Source of the DNA: Sarocladium kiliense
Taxonomy: Eukaryota > Ascomycota > Sordariomycetes > Hypocreales > Sarocladiaceae
Reading direction: 5' to 3'
NCBI GenBank assembly: GCA_030734395.1
Contig: JAUZTG010000029.1
Location: 2,976,001-3,040,000, forward strand
DNA length: 64,000 nucleotides
The notes beneath the pieces were generated by a model that did no database searches, was not told the DNA's origin, and saw only the letters and a program-made list of their open reading frames with translations. Positions within the stretch are counted from its first letter, which is position 1; each line of letters starts with the position of its first letter. Below are positions 10,021 to 19,493 of this stretch, piece after piece. Made by a program: the position numbers and the translations under genes.

Positions 10021-11532
10021 CTAATGCTCAACATCTTCCCAATTTTGCCAACCGCGCCCTTCAACTTTCGCAAGCTCTTCATCAGTGTACTTCTTTCCAG
10101 TAGTAAAATAGCCGGCGTTGATCTTGGCGTCTATTTCGACTCGCGAGTCGGCGGGGATCATTTCTAAGGCAGGTTAGCCATGGCTCAAAAGTAGCTACGA
10201 AGCGATGCCTTACCATCAGGGATAGGGATACGCTCGAGGATGGGGATGCCTTGCTCAACGATGGCATCGTGTTTCATGTTAGACATCGACAGCATACGGT
10301 CGATTTTTGTGATCCCAAGCCAGTGGAGGATATCAGGCATTAGTGCCTGGAAACGCATCTGTTCGCGCGGATTAGCACATCTTGACAGACTATCATGACG
10401 GGTTTCCGCAGGTCCCTCTGCTTACATCTCTGACTCCTGCAATGTTTTCTGTCCTTTCGAAGTACTTGTCTGCAGTATCTCCACCTCGCTTTCTTGCGTT
10501 ATAGACCAGATACTTGACGACCTCGCCAAGAGCACGGCCTTCTTTGCGGAAATATATGACCACTCCAGACCCGCCGTTCTGAGCCTCCTTGATAGCTTCC
10601 TCGATGCCGAAAGCGAGGTATGGTCGGCACGTGCAGATATCAGATTGGAAGACGTCAGACCCATTGCACTCGTCATGTATGCGAAGAGCCAGCTTCACAT
10701 TCGGATCAGATACTTTCTGTGGTGATCCAAATATGTAAACGGTCAAGCCACCAATCGGAGGCTGAAAGACCTTGATGTCTGGACGAGTGATCAGCTCCGG
10801 GTAACTGCCACCACATTCTTCGAACAGAGCTCGGCGAAGCAAGCCCTCTTCAATGCCGAAGCGCTCTGCAACACCGGGGAGGTACCAGACTGGCTCTACA
10901 GCGACCTTTGTTACTCTGACATCGCCCTTTGAGCTGATAACGATGTCGCCGTCAACAGAAAGGCGCCCAGCTTGGATCGACTCGGTGATTTCGGCTAGCC
11001 TCATTGTTGCCCGCGTAATGGCCATTGTCGGCCGAATGTCCAGGCCTTGATCGAGATACTCCTTGAAGTATCGAACAGGATCATGGCCAAAAGGGTCCAT
11101 TGACACAATCTTGGTCTTGTCACCCCAAGCTGATTGGAAAGGGAAGTCGAAGGTCGGTTGTGAGTTCTCAAAGCTGGGTCTAAAGTCCGGACGAAGCTCG
11201 CCAGCAGCGATGGCCAAAGCGTTGTAAATCGCGTAACTTCCTCCGTACGCACCAATGGCATTCCTTCGTCCAAGTGTTTGACGAGCTCTAGAAACAAGGA
11301 CGGGCCCTCTCTCCGCTGGTGTTGCTTCTCCCCATTTCAGAGCGACAGGGTTGACGACACTCTGGCCGGGATATGTTGTGAGCTATGTGTATAAAAGCGT
11401 CAGCCAAAATGTTCCACATGAGCCTTTCGGAGGGATTGGGGAATCTATCGCTCGTACCACAATGCGCTCGTCGTATTTCTTCAAGGGCCTTTCAGGCTCA
11501 TTCGCCGCGTCAGTCATCTTTGTATCTGTCAT
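10021..11532 (-). CDS. urg1: GTP cyclohydrolase II-like protein, uracil catabolism (URC1/Urg1 type)
   Basis: URC1-type relative of GTP cyclohydrolase II, required for uracil degradation in yeasts that use the URC route. It is thought to act on a uracil-derived ribonucleotide rather than on GTP for riboflavin. Four exons, 11532-11458, 11382-10426, 10358-10214 and 10163-10021, give 439 residues. A second in-frame ATG is at 11517. The zinc-site cysteines of the GTP cyclohydrolase II fold are present as C264, C275 and C277 (HDEC...DICTC). The segment VIYFRKEGRALGEV corresponds to the nucleotide/catalytic region. The long N-terminal half (SRARQTLGRRNAIGAYGGSY and following) and the tail MRFQALMPDILHWLGI are specific to URC1-type proteins. 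It is divergent from MMSDH-B across a promoter with five HGATAR sites. Confidence 0.93.
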
Positions 11533-12160
11533 GATAGCAGCAGAATAGGTCCAGTCTAGAGTCAGGTTTACGAAGACGGAACAAAAAAGAAGCAATCAGC
11601 ACAGAAATATCTTCTGTGGGCGACAATCCCAAGCAAAGTATTCAGTATCTCTCTATTAAGACAGACTTGCCTGTAGAATATCCTTCATTGACATTCTGCC
11701 TCTTGACTAGTACTTGCGATTGCAAATGGGGCTACGACAAACCATCGCCTTTCATGGCCTAGCCTGATTGTAGCCTGGTGAAATCAGTCTGGGTTGATTC
11801 AGTGCAGGATCGCATCGATAAACAGGGAGCTCGCTGGGCCTGAGCATGATAAGGACATAGATAAGATAAATGATCCCCAGTCATATCTTATCACCACGGC
11901 TGTCTTATCTCTCGTATCTGTCTCCACATCAAGAGCTTCAGTTACCCCACCATCTTGCATTTCGGTGTGGGGTAAAGGATGCATGGAAGCCGAGACCTTC
12001 ATGACGCATCAGATGCCGTTATAGAGAACTTCCGTGTGTCTGGACTTGGAATTGTGTGCCTTGGACAAGAATACCCGGCTACTGACAGTAGTCTTGCCGC
12101 GACCATTGTCAGAACCTCCCTATTCTTTCTTACCACGTTGAGTGCAGGACAGCAGAGACC
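11533..12160. promoter_or_regulatory. Bidirectional promoter with GATA array (urg1 / MMSDH-B)
   Basis: Five HGATAR sites have cores at 11848, 11860, 11865, 11889 and 11906, all within 62 bp, with two weaker GATA cores at 11884 and 11915. The array lies about 310 bp upstream of the MMSDH-B start and about 320 bp upstream of the urg1 start, so it could drive both. The function is inferred from motif density and gene content. Confidence 0.72.
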
Positions 12161-13797
12161 ATGGCTCAGCCACACGCTGCCGAAAGGCCTCTGGGTCATA
12201 CTTCGACCAGCTTTCCTCAGAATCACAACAAGATCGACCAGCCCGTGGATACGCCTTACTTCGTTGACAATGCGTTCCGATTCTCTCGAGCGACCGAATT
12301 CATCGAGGTCCACGATCCAGCTACGAACAATCTGGTGACGCGGGTACCTAAGATGCTCAAGGAAGAGCTAGAAGCTGTCGTCGCTTGTGCCCAAGCCGCT
12401 GCACCTGAGTGGCGGGAAACCTCCGTCATTGCGAGACAGCGTATCATGTTCCGCTTCGTTGGTTTGATCAAGGAGAATTGGGACCGTCTTGCCGCCATCA
12501 TCACCCTTGAACAGGGGAAGACTTTAGCAGATGCGAGAGGAGACGTTCTGCGCGGTCTGCAAGTCGCAGAGGCTGCATGTGCGGGTCCGGAGTACCTCAA
12601 GGGTGAAGTTCTCGAGGTTGCCAAAGATATGGAAACAAGATCCTACAGGGAACCGTTGGGTGTGGTTGCTGCAATCTGTCCCTTCAGTAAGACAGAGCTC
12701 TCATTCTACGGCGAGGTTGTTCACGCTAACAAGTCTATGTAGATTTCCCTGCGATGATTCCACTGTGGTGTCTGCCCATCGCTGTTATTTCGGGCAATAC
12801 TCTTGTCCTCAAGCCGTCCGAACGCGATCCAGGTGCAGCTATGATACTTGCCGAGCTAGCGCAACAGGCAGGCTTTCCCAAAGGCGTGATAAATATTGTT
12901 CATGGCGCTCACGATACTGTGAACTTTATTCTTGATGCACCTCAGATCAAGGCTATTAGCTTTGTTGGCGGGAATAAAGCTGGCGAGTACATTTTCGCCA
13001 AGGGCTCTGCTAATGGCAAAAGGGTGCAAGCGAACTTGGGGGCAAAGAACCATGCCATTATAATGCCTGATGCGGACAAGGAGGACACACTAAACTCGAT
13101 TGCAGCCGCTGCTTTCGGGGCCGCTGGTCAAAGATGTATGGCTTTGAGTGTTGTGGTTTTCGTGGGTGAAACACACACTTGGTTGCCCGAATTGGTCCAG
13201 AAAGCAAAGAACCTATCCGTCAACGGCGGGTTCGAATCTGGTGCCGACTTGGGCCCTGTCATCACCCCTCAAAGCAAACAGCGGATTGAGTCCCTGATTG
13301 AGTCCTCTGTTACCGAGGGAGCTACCTTGCTGTTGGACGGCCGAGGCTTCCGCCCAGACAAATACCCCGACGGCAACTGGGTCGGGCCTACCATTATCGA
13401 CAATGTTACCCCTTCAATGGCATGCTACAAGGAGGAGATTTTTGGGCCGGTTCTGGTATGCTTGTCAGTGAGCTCACTCGACGAAGGGATCGACATGATG
13501 AACAAGAATGAATACGGAAACGGCACAGCGGTGTTCACATCTTCAGGAGCCGTAGCTGAGAGATTCAGGAGGAGGATTGAGGCTGGGCAAGTTGGGATTA
13601 ACGTGCCGATTCCGGTGCCGCTGCCCATGTTTTCATTCACCGGGAACAAAAGGAGTGTGGCAGGAGGTGGTGCGAGCACCTTCTACGGGCGTCCTGGCGT
13701 GAACTTCTACACCCAGCAGAAGACAGTCACAGCAAAGTGGTCAGCCGCGACGGCCGATCTCAAGAAGATAGAGCTGTCAATGCCAACGCATAGCTAA
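12161..13797 (+). CDS. CoA-acylating (methyl)malonate-semialdehyde dehydrogenase (MMSDH-B)
   Basis: NAD- and CoA-dependent conversion of malonate or methylmalonate semialdehyde to acetyl- or propionyl-CoA. Two exons, 12161-12686 and 12743-13797, give 526 residues; the 56-nt intron splits the Asn codon of CPFNFP. Catalytic features are canonical: N176, the NAD-site segment SFVGGNKAGE, N273 in ANLGAKNH (the Asn typical of CoA-dependent members), C307 in GQRCMALS, and the intact PIPVPLPMFSFTG segment. Relatives in valine degradation are mitochondrial, yet no Arg-rich amphipathic presequence is visible and an in-frame stop at 12089 limits upstream extension, so a cytosolic form is possible. In this cluster it would turn the C3 product of uracil breakdown into acetyl-CoA. 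It shares the GATA-rich promoter with urg1. Confidence 0.93.
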
Positions 13798-14478
13798 AAA
13801 CAAACACCTGGTCCGTATGAAAGAGTCCGTTTATGGACGTCAAAAGAGTTAACATTATGCCGCCTATCACATGTATGCAAGATCTAAGTGTGAAGCAGTG
13901 ACTGACGAGCAACCCGCCTATGTGGGTGCCAAGGCAATGTCGTCGGCGGCGTGGAATTGTGAACGACAAGCCCAAAAGGCGTAAAGCTTTGTCTTGCGAC
14001 TCGAACTTCAGGTAGATTCTTGGCAGTCAAGGGACTACCATGAAGAGATAAGGAGATAGACAGATTAAGCGATAGCAGCAAGGGCAACGATAAGGCGGAT
14101 GTGGACCTATCGTCCGCATAGTGTCTGATCGAGCAGATAGCGTGGATACGGGACCAGGCCCAGCTCAGATTCAGATAAGAGATTAATCCTTTATCACCCC
14201 AAACTGTCTCGATAGCCCTTGTGATCTAATCAGATTTCATCTTCCCGTGGTTCGTCGACTGATTGCTCATTGGAGCCGCGGTAGATACCCTCCCGATCTT
14301 GACGTGGAGGGGATGGGTGGATGTCAGCTACTACCAACTTGCAGCTCGACTGATATCCACCTTACAACCATGCTAGATTGCCTAAAGAATCCCCGAATCA
14401 GAAAGCAGTGTGCAAAGACTCTGGTTTTACAAGATAGCATTCTACCATACTGCTTCACTCGACAAGGATCCTAGTATC
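13798..14478. promoter_or_regulatory. UPRT-B promoter with nine HGATAR sites
   Basis: HGATAR cores lie at 14047, 14055, 14071, 14089, 14108, 14136, 14174, 14192 and 14211, nine in 168 bp. The last is 268 bp upstream of the UPRT-B start. The left part should contain the MMSDH-B terminator. This array makes UPRT-B a likely member of the same GATA-controlled regulon. Confidence 0.72.
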
Positions 14479-15395
14479 ATGAACGACAACGGAGTTGAAG
14501 CCCCTTCAATGTGGCCCGGCCGCGTTCAACTGCTGCAAATGGGGAACTATCTTAAGGTGTTGATGACTGCCTTGCGTGATGAGAAGACGCCTCCGCAAGA
14601 ATTCCGCCAAACGGTTGACAGGGTGGGTGCACTCCTAGTGGCTGCAGGTAGGTATCTATCACACCCAAAGGTGGGCGTCCTCTTTGGTGACTGACTGAGT
14701 TTGCTTCCTTTAGCCTGTGACTTTCTGTCCATTGAGGAAGCAGATATCACAACACCCACTGGTGCGACGATACATGGTTCCAGGCAATCAACCAAAGTAT
14801 GCGGTGTTAGTATTCTGCGTGCCGGAGCCAGCCTTGAAAGCGCCTTACGATCGAATTACAGGTGAATGCAGGACTGCCCCTTTAGGTGTTTCCATGCTGA
14901 TGCATCACAGCGGGCCATGCACATTTGGACACATTTTGATACAGCGAGATGAGGCGACTTGCTTGCCTAAGCTGATTTATTCCAAGTTCCCGGACAACTT
15001 CGAGTCGCAGAGTAAGGGTGTTCCCAGCTTCACCAACTAAATCGTGAGCTACAGTTCCTCCTAACGTCTTTTGATCAGCTGCTTTCATTCTTGAACCTAT
15101 GTTAGCAACTGGGGGATCCGCTTGTATGGCGATCGATTGCATTGTGAAGGCCGGCGTCCCCGAGGACAAAATTGTCTTCATTAACGTTGTTGCATCTGAA
15201 GCAGGCATAGAGAAAGTAATGACGCGTTTTCCGTCCCTTCGGCTTGTAACAGCTGCTGTGGACAAGAGCCTAACAGAGAGCAAGTAAGTTTGTTCAAGTG
15301 CGCAGAGTAAGCAGAAGGCACAAACTAATTTGGGATGCAGCCATATCAGCCCGGGCCTTGGAGACTTTGGCGACCGTTTTTACGCAACTTCTTAA
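14479..15395 (+). CDS. Uracil phosphoribosyltransferase, Fur1 type (UPRT-B)
   Basis: Second UPRT of the cluster and of a different lineage from UPRT-A. Five exons, 14479-14647, 14714-14861, 14911-15011, 15079-15283 and 15341-15395, give 225 residues; all four introns are GT..AG, 49-67 nt, and restore the frame. Eukaryotic Fur1-type blocks are CGVSILRAGASLE, ILIQRDE with LPKLIYSK, the PRPP loop LEPMLATGGSA, a FINVVASEAGIE segment and the C-terminal PGLGDFGDRFYAT. The acid before Pro in the PRPP loop is Glu instead of the usual Asp, a conservative change that may tune PRPP binding. The start ATG is the first in frame with the conserved core. The expected role is uracil plus PRPP to UMP in the cytosol. 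It has its own GATA-rich promoter. Confidence 0.9.
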
Positions 15396-17554
15396 GACTG
15401 AATGGAAGCCTTACCACGTTCTTGATGCGTCTCCATAGATACTCTCCTCTAAACCCGTGACACCCTGTGTGATTCCATTGTGCCTGTTTGTTGTAACATC
15501 GTCAATGTCTGAGATCACGCTGAAGCATTCAGGCTGTGGGGAGGTGCGAAGCCGTCGGACCGCGCGGTGCTCTTTTGGATAACTCCAGAGGCTTAGCATG
15601 CTAGTTTTCCAAATTAGTTTGATCGGAACTTGAACGCAAGACCATGAATAAGGTACGGATCTGCAGCGCCAGGGTGGCGATGAGTGGTTCAAGATGCATG
15701 CCCTCGTTTTTGGACATTCAACCCTGTGACAAGCGCTACCAGGCAATTCTACCATAGCTTCACGCCTCATTCCCTTTTCGTTGACAGGCAACCTAACTGC
15801 TTTTAAGGACACTTGAATATTTCGCTGGGGAATATCATCAGGCTGTCTGATTCATAGAATAGGCGACTCTTTGGTTTCCAACGAAGTTCCGTGAGACAAT
15901 TAGGTTCCTTTCTTTCGTGAGCAAACGAGCATTTCAGCAGAAGTCGCCGGTTGATTCTCTTGGGACAAAAGTGCGAGCTAGGAATGCAACATTTCATTGG
16001 CATGCCACAAGGGGGCCAGATGGCATCTACGCCGTTTATCCGGAAAGGGTGGTCTTCCATAGAAGCATAGCAGGTAATTGCCAGCAGCCTGGTTGAAACC
16101 CGTTTTCTAAACGGAATCACGTCATCTCATCTGGCCATCACTTCTTAATGAGAGATCGTATTGATGAATTAGAGCATGTCGATGTTGCTAGACTTTTACC
16201 CGCCATGCTGTAACTATCTTAGACTGACATGGAAGAGCAGCAATGTAGAGCCAGGGAAAAGCTTCGAGGGAAACTAAGAATGATCAGTTATCTTTTATTT
16301 ACCTGGCCATTTCGTCAAGCTCTAGGAGGCTCCTGAGAGAGTATCATTGTGGCCATACTCGGTCGGTCCCGCTCCATCTATAGCCGACTTGTCGATATAG
16401 CAGTGAACGCTAGGAGCTTAAGCGACCTGTCATTGAACCGCCCCTGCTCTTTCTCACACCGAATTAATCAACTTTATTTGACCACGTCGACGCGTACCAG
16501 CGTCCGTCGCAACTTCAGGTGGGGGATGTTAAGACGGTTGAAAGGCAAGGCCAACACCCCCACCCCCCCTTCTCCCCAGACTAATGTGGTGTTACCAGGG
16601 TGAAAGGGAACTGCCGGTAATGATGATTGGACGACGCACGAATGGAACCAGACTTTGCATAACATCCCAATCCTAGCTGACTGTTCGATGGGAACCTCAT
16701 GCTTGACAGGCTTGACAGCTCCCATACATGGTTGGCCCCACATGCTACCATCGTAAGTCGGGGACGTCCCGTCATGCAATGCTGATCTTTACAGAGTTAT
16801 TGCCTGATTTCAATCAGTTGACACACTGGACGACTACTAGTCTGGGACGGAGCAACTGCCAAGCTGGGTTCAGGACACCCTTTTCTGGAACAACAGCCCT
16901 CTTCTCGGAGGTGCCAAGAGCCGTGTGATCAAGGACTGACTTTTAACTGTGAGTGTTCTGAACGGAGTTTCAATGTAGATAATAGGAATCGTATTGTTGT
17001 TCACCCCTAAAAGGGCTCTTTAACTTCATTCGCTGGTCCTGGTGTACAGAACAGAAGGACCTCAGAGAGCTCGTGGGAACCCAAAGGCACCAACTCGCGT
17101 TTTAGTATTAGACGAGTCTAGAGCTGCCAAGGTCTATTACGCTTCGTCCGCAAGTCAGGTCCGATCGAACCCTGTCGAGTTCCGGCAGTTTCTGAAGAGC
17201 TCCCACTGAGTAGGCACGGAGTTTGCCTTTCCGCGTTGCAGAAGAAGGTATTCCTTAATCTACTCGGTCCAGGAAAGATCGCTTTCATGGAGGCAATCGA
17301 CCGACGACGGCTAATTCTGGTGTACATACTATAGTTGGCTGTTACTACCAAGCTGTAAACACCTCTTGTTTTAAATCAGAGGGAATGTATAAAGAACAAA
17401 CAGATTCTTCTCGTTGACGTACTATTCCATAACAGAGCAGATATCAAACTGATCTCAAAACCTGCCTTCTGAGTCTCTGAGGTCTTCTAGTCACAGGACC
17501 CTTTCCCGACTAAGTCCTCTTGCCCCTAAATCTTTACATTGCCCTTATCTAATC
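15396..17554. other. Long intergenic region right of the uracil cluster
   Basis: 2.16 kb without a recognisable gene. A C-rich stretch lies near 16553-16577. Short frames on both strands show no conserved motif and I could not assemble a spliced model. It marks the right border of the cluster. Confidence 0.45.
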
Positions 17555-18869
17555 ATGGTTCGCTTTGATGCTGCAACCGCCGTCGTCACGGCGCTGCTGA
17601 TGACCGACACCACCGTCGCACAGTTCGCTCGCATGCTGCGTTTCCCATGCTCACAGCTCGTGGTCGAGCGTACCGACCCGCTAGTGTTCCCGGGCATGGC
17701 CTACACTCCTCACACGCATCAGATCGTTGGCGGCGACTCGTTCCAGCTCGATATGCCCGAGTCCCATAACTTTGCCGGCTCATCTTGCACCTCGTGCTCT
17801 TATACACAGGACAAGTCCAATTACTGGACTGCAGCTATGTACTTCCAACACCGGAATGGCAGTTATCACCGAGTTAGACAGGTCGGAAACGGCGGACCTC
17901 AAGGATCTTTGGACCAACAAGGCGGCATCACCATGTACTACCTGTACTCTGGCCGCGTCACTGCCTTTGCACCGGTGAGCTTACCTCCAGGTAGTATAGA
18001 TCTGAGGAAAGCTGGTCAGGCTGACCTTATGTTATGCGCAGGGCTTTCGTATGCTTGCTGGAGATGCTGTCAACAATGACCCCAGCCGCATTGATGGCAC
18101 TCGAATCTGTCATCGATGCTGGACTTCTACCAGCGAGGATCAGTTCATTGGTGCACAGCCATGTTCCGGCAGCGACACCGTCGAGATCCCTGCCGACCCG
18201 AGCTGTAAGATGATCCGCCAAACTATCATCTTCCCCGCGTAAGCTGCTGCCAGGTCCTGAATATATGCTTAAATCCTAAATTGACGTACCACAGGTGCTG
18301 GGATGGTGTCAATCTCGACAGCCCCAACCACAAATCCCATGTCGCTTACGGAACTGGCGGTTTCGGTGGCGCTGATGGCGGCGGCAATTGCCCATCGAGC
18401 CACCCAGTCAAGATTCCCCAACTTATGTATGAGATCATGTTCAACGTGAATGAGTTCGCCGACCGATCCATGTGGCCGACCGATGGTCGTCGTCCTTTCG
18501 TCCTTGCCATGGGGCTTGGGTAAGTCTACTGCTGCAACCAGCAGATGATTGCTATACTTCTATCGGCTCACTGACTAATGCCTGATAGTGGTGCTGCGAC
18601 GCACGGCGACTATATGTTCGGCTGGCAGGGTAACTCTCTCCAGCAGGCGCTTGACAGCAACTGTGAGCTCAACCAGAATTGTGGCGGCTTGACGCTGGGT
18701 CAGCCTAGCACATACCACGGCTGTAAGGTCGATCAGGTCGCTCCTGAGCAGGTCGAGGGCTGTGAGTCATGCAATCCATGTCGCTCAGGTCCTGATGGGC
18801 AACAGACTAACTTTATTCACAGGGATCTCTGAGCTTCCCGGAGGTTCCCTCGCAGGCAAGATTGCTTGA
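17555..18869 (+). CDS. Secreted DUF1996 family protein
   Basis: Five exons, 17555-17974, 18042-18238, 18295-18519, 18589-18761 and 18823-18869, give 353 residues; each intron is 56-69 nt, GT..AG and frame-preserving. The N-terminus (about residues 1-23, ending VAQ) is hydrophobic and resembles a secretion signal. DUF1996 hallmarks follow: FPCSQLVVERTDP, HTHQIVGGDSF, YWTAAMYFQHRNGSY, a GFRMLAGD block, CWDGVNLDSPNHKSHVAY, CPSSHPVKIPQLMYEI and GDYMFGWQ. Paired cysteines throughout suggest disulfides. The family is common in fungal secretomes, and its biochemical role is unknown to me. It ends soon after the conserved domain with no added carbohydrate-binding module. Confidence 0.88.
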
Positions 18870-19141
18870 GCCTCAAGACCAGGTTGATGTGTCCATTTCA
18901 CATGAGCGGAGTTGGCAATATGCTGTGCTAGGAAAGATGGTACTGCCCATTCAACACGAAGGCCAATTCAAGACATTGATTTGTGAAGAGATACTTTTCT
19001 GATTTGGGGCATAAATGGGCCAGATATATCTTGGAATTCGTTCTTACACTTTGTGATCGCTGCTCGAACACTGGCCCTCCACTATATGTCACCTGTGCAG
19101 GATCACACGCAGATCTGCGAATCGCTTAATTTCTCCTAGCA
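18870..19141. other. 3' flank of the DUF1996 gene
   Basis: 272 bp of probable 3' untranslated sequence up to the ankyrin-like relic. Nothing else is seen. Confidence 0.4.
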
Positions 19142-19280
19142 AACGATGATGATGTGCGATATCAAGATGGAAGATATCGCACGGCCTTTCAGCACGTTTG
19201 CTAATATAGCGCTGACTTGGAGATGGTCAGGATCTTCATGGACAACGGTGCCGACTGTAGAGCTTCAGATGGCGAGGACT
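19142..19280 (+). pseudogene. Decayed ankyrin-repeat fragment
   Basis: In one frame the sequence reads VRYQDGRYRTAFQHVC, a TAA stop at 19202, then YSADLEMVRIFMDNGADCRAS. This matches the ankyrin-repeat pattern of fungal NACHT/ankyrin proteins, where NGRYGTAL.AA is followed by LEMVRILLDNGADVNAS. One to one and a half repeats remain. There is an internal stop and no start codon or flanking repeat, and the downstream codons lose the pattern after GED. It is best read as a relic of a multi-repeat gene, not a working gene. Confidence 0.6.
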
Positions 19281-19493
19281 CTGAGACGCACCGGAGTTGG
19301 AACACTGATCCAGCCACGTCCTCAGCCGCTTCATTCTCACTCGAGAGAGAAATTCGCAAGCAAAGCAACACGTCCAGATTGGAAATCGATTTCTTGTCAC
19401 ACAAGAAAACACACCTCAGGTATGGGTACACGCAGAATAGCTTGGTCGTCATCCTGGACGCCTAGATGGTCGGATAGGTCAAGAATAGCTTCT

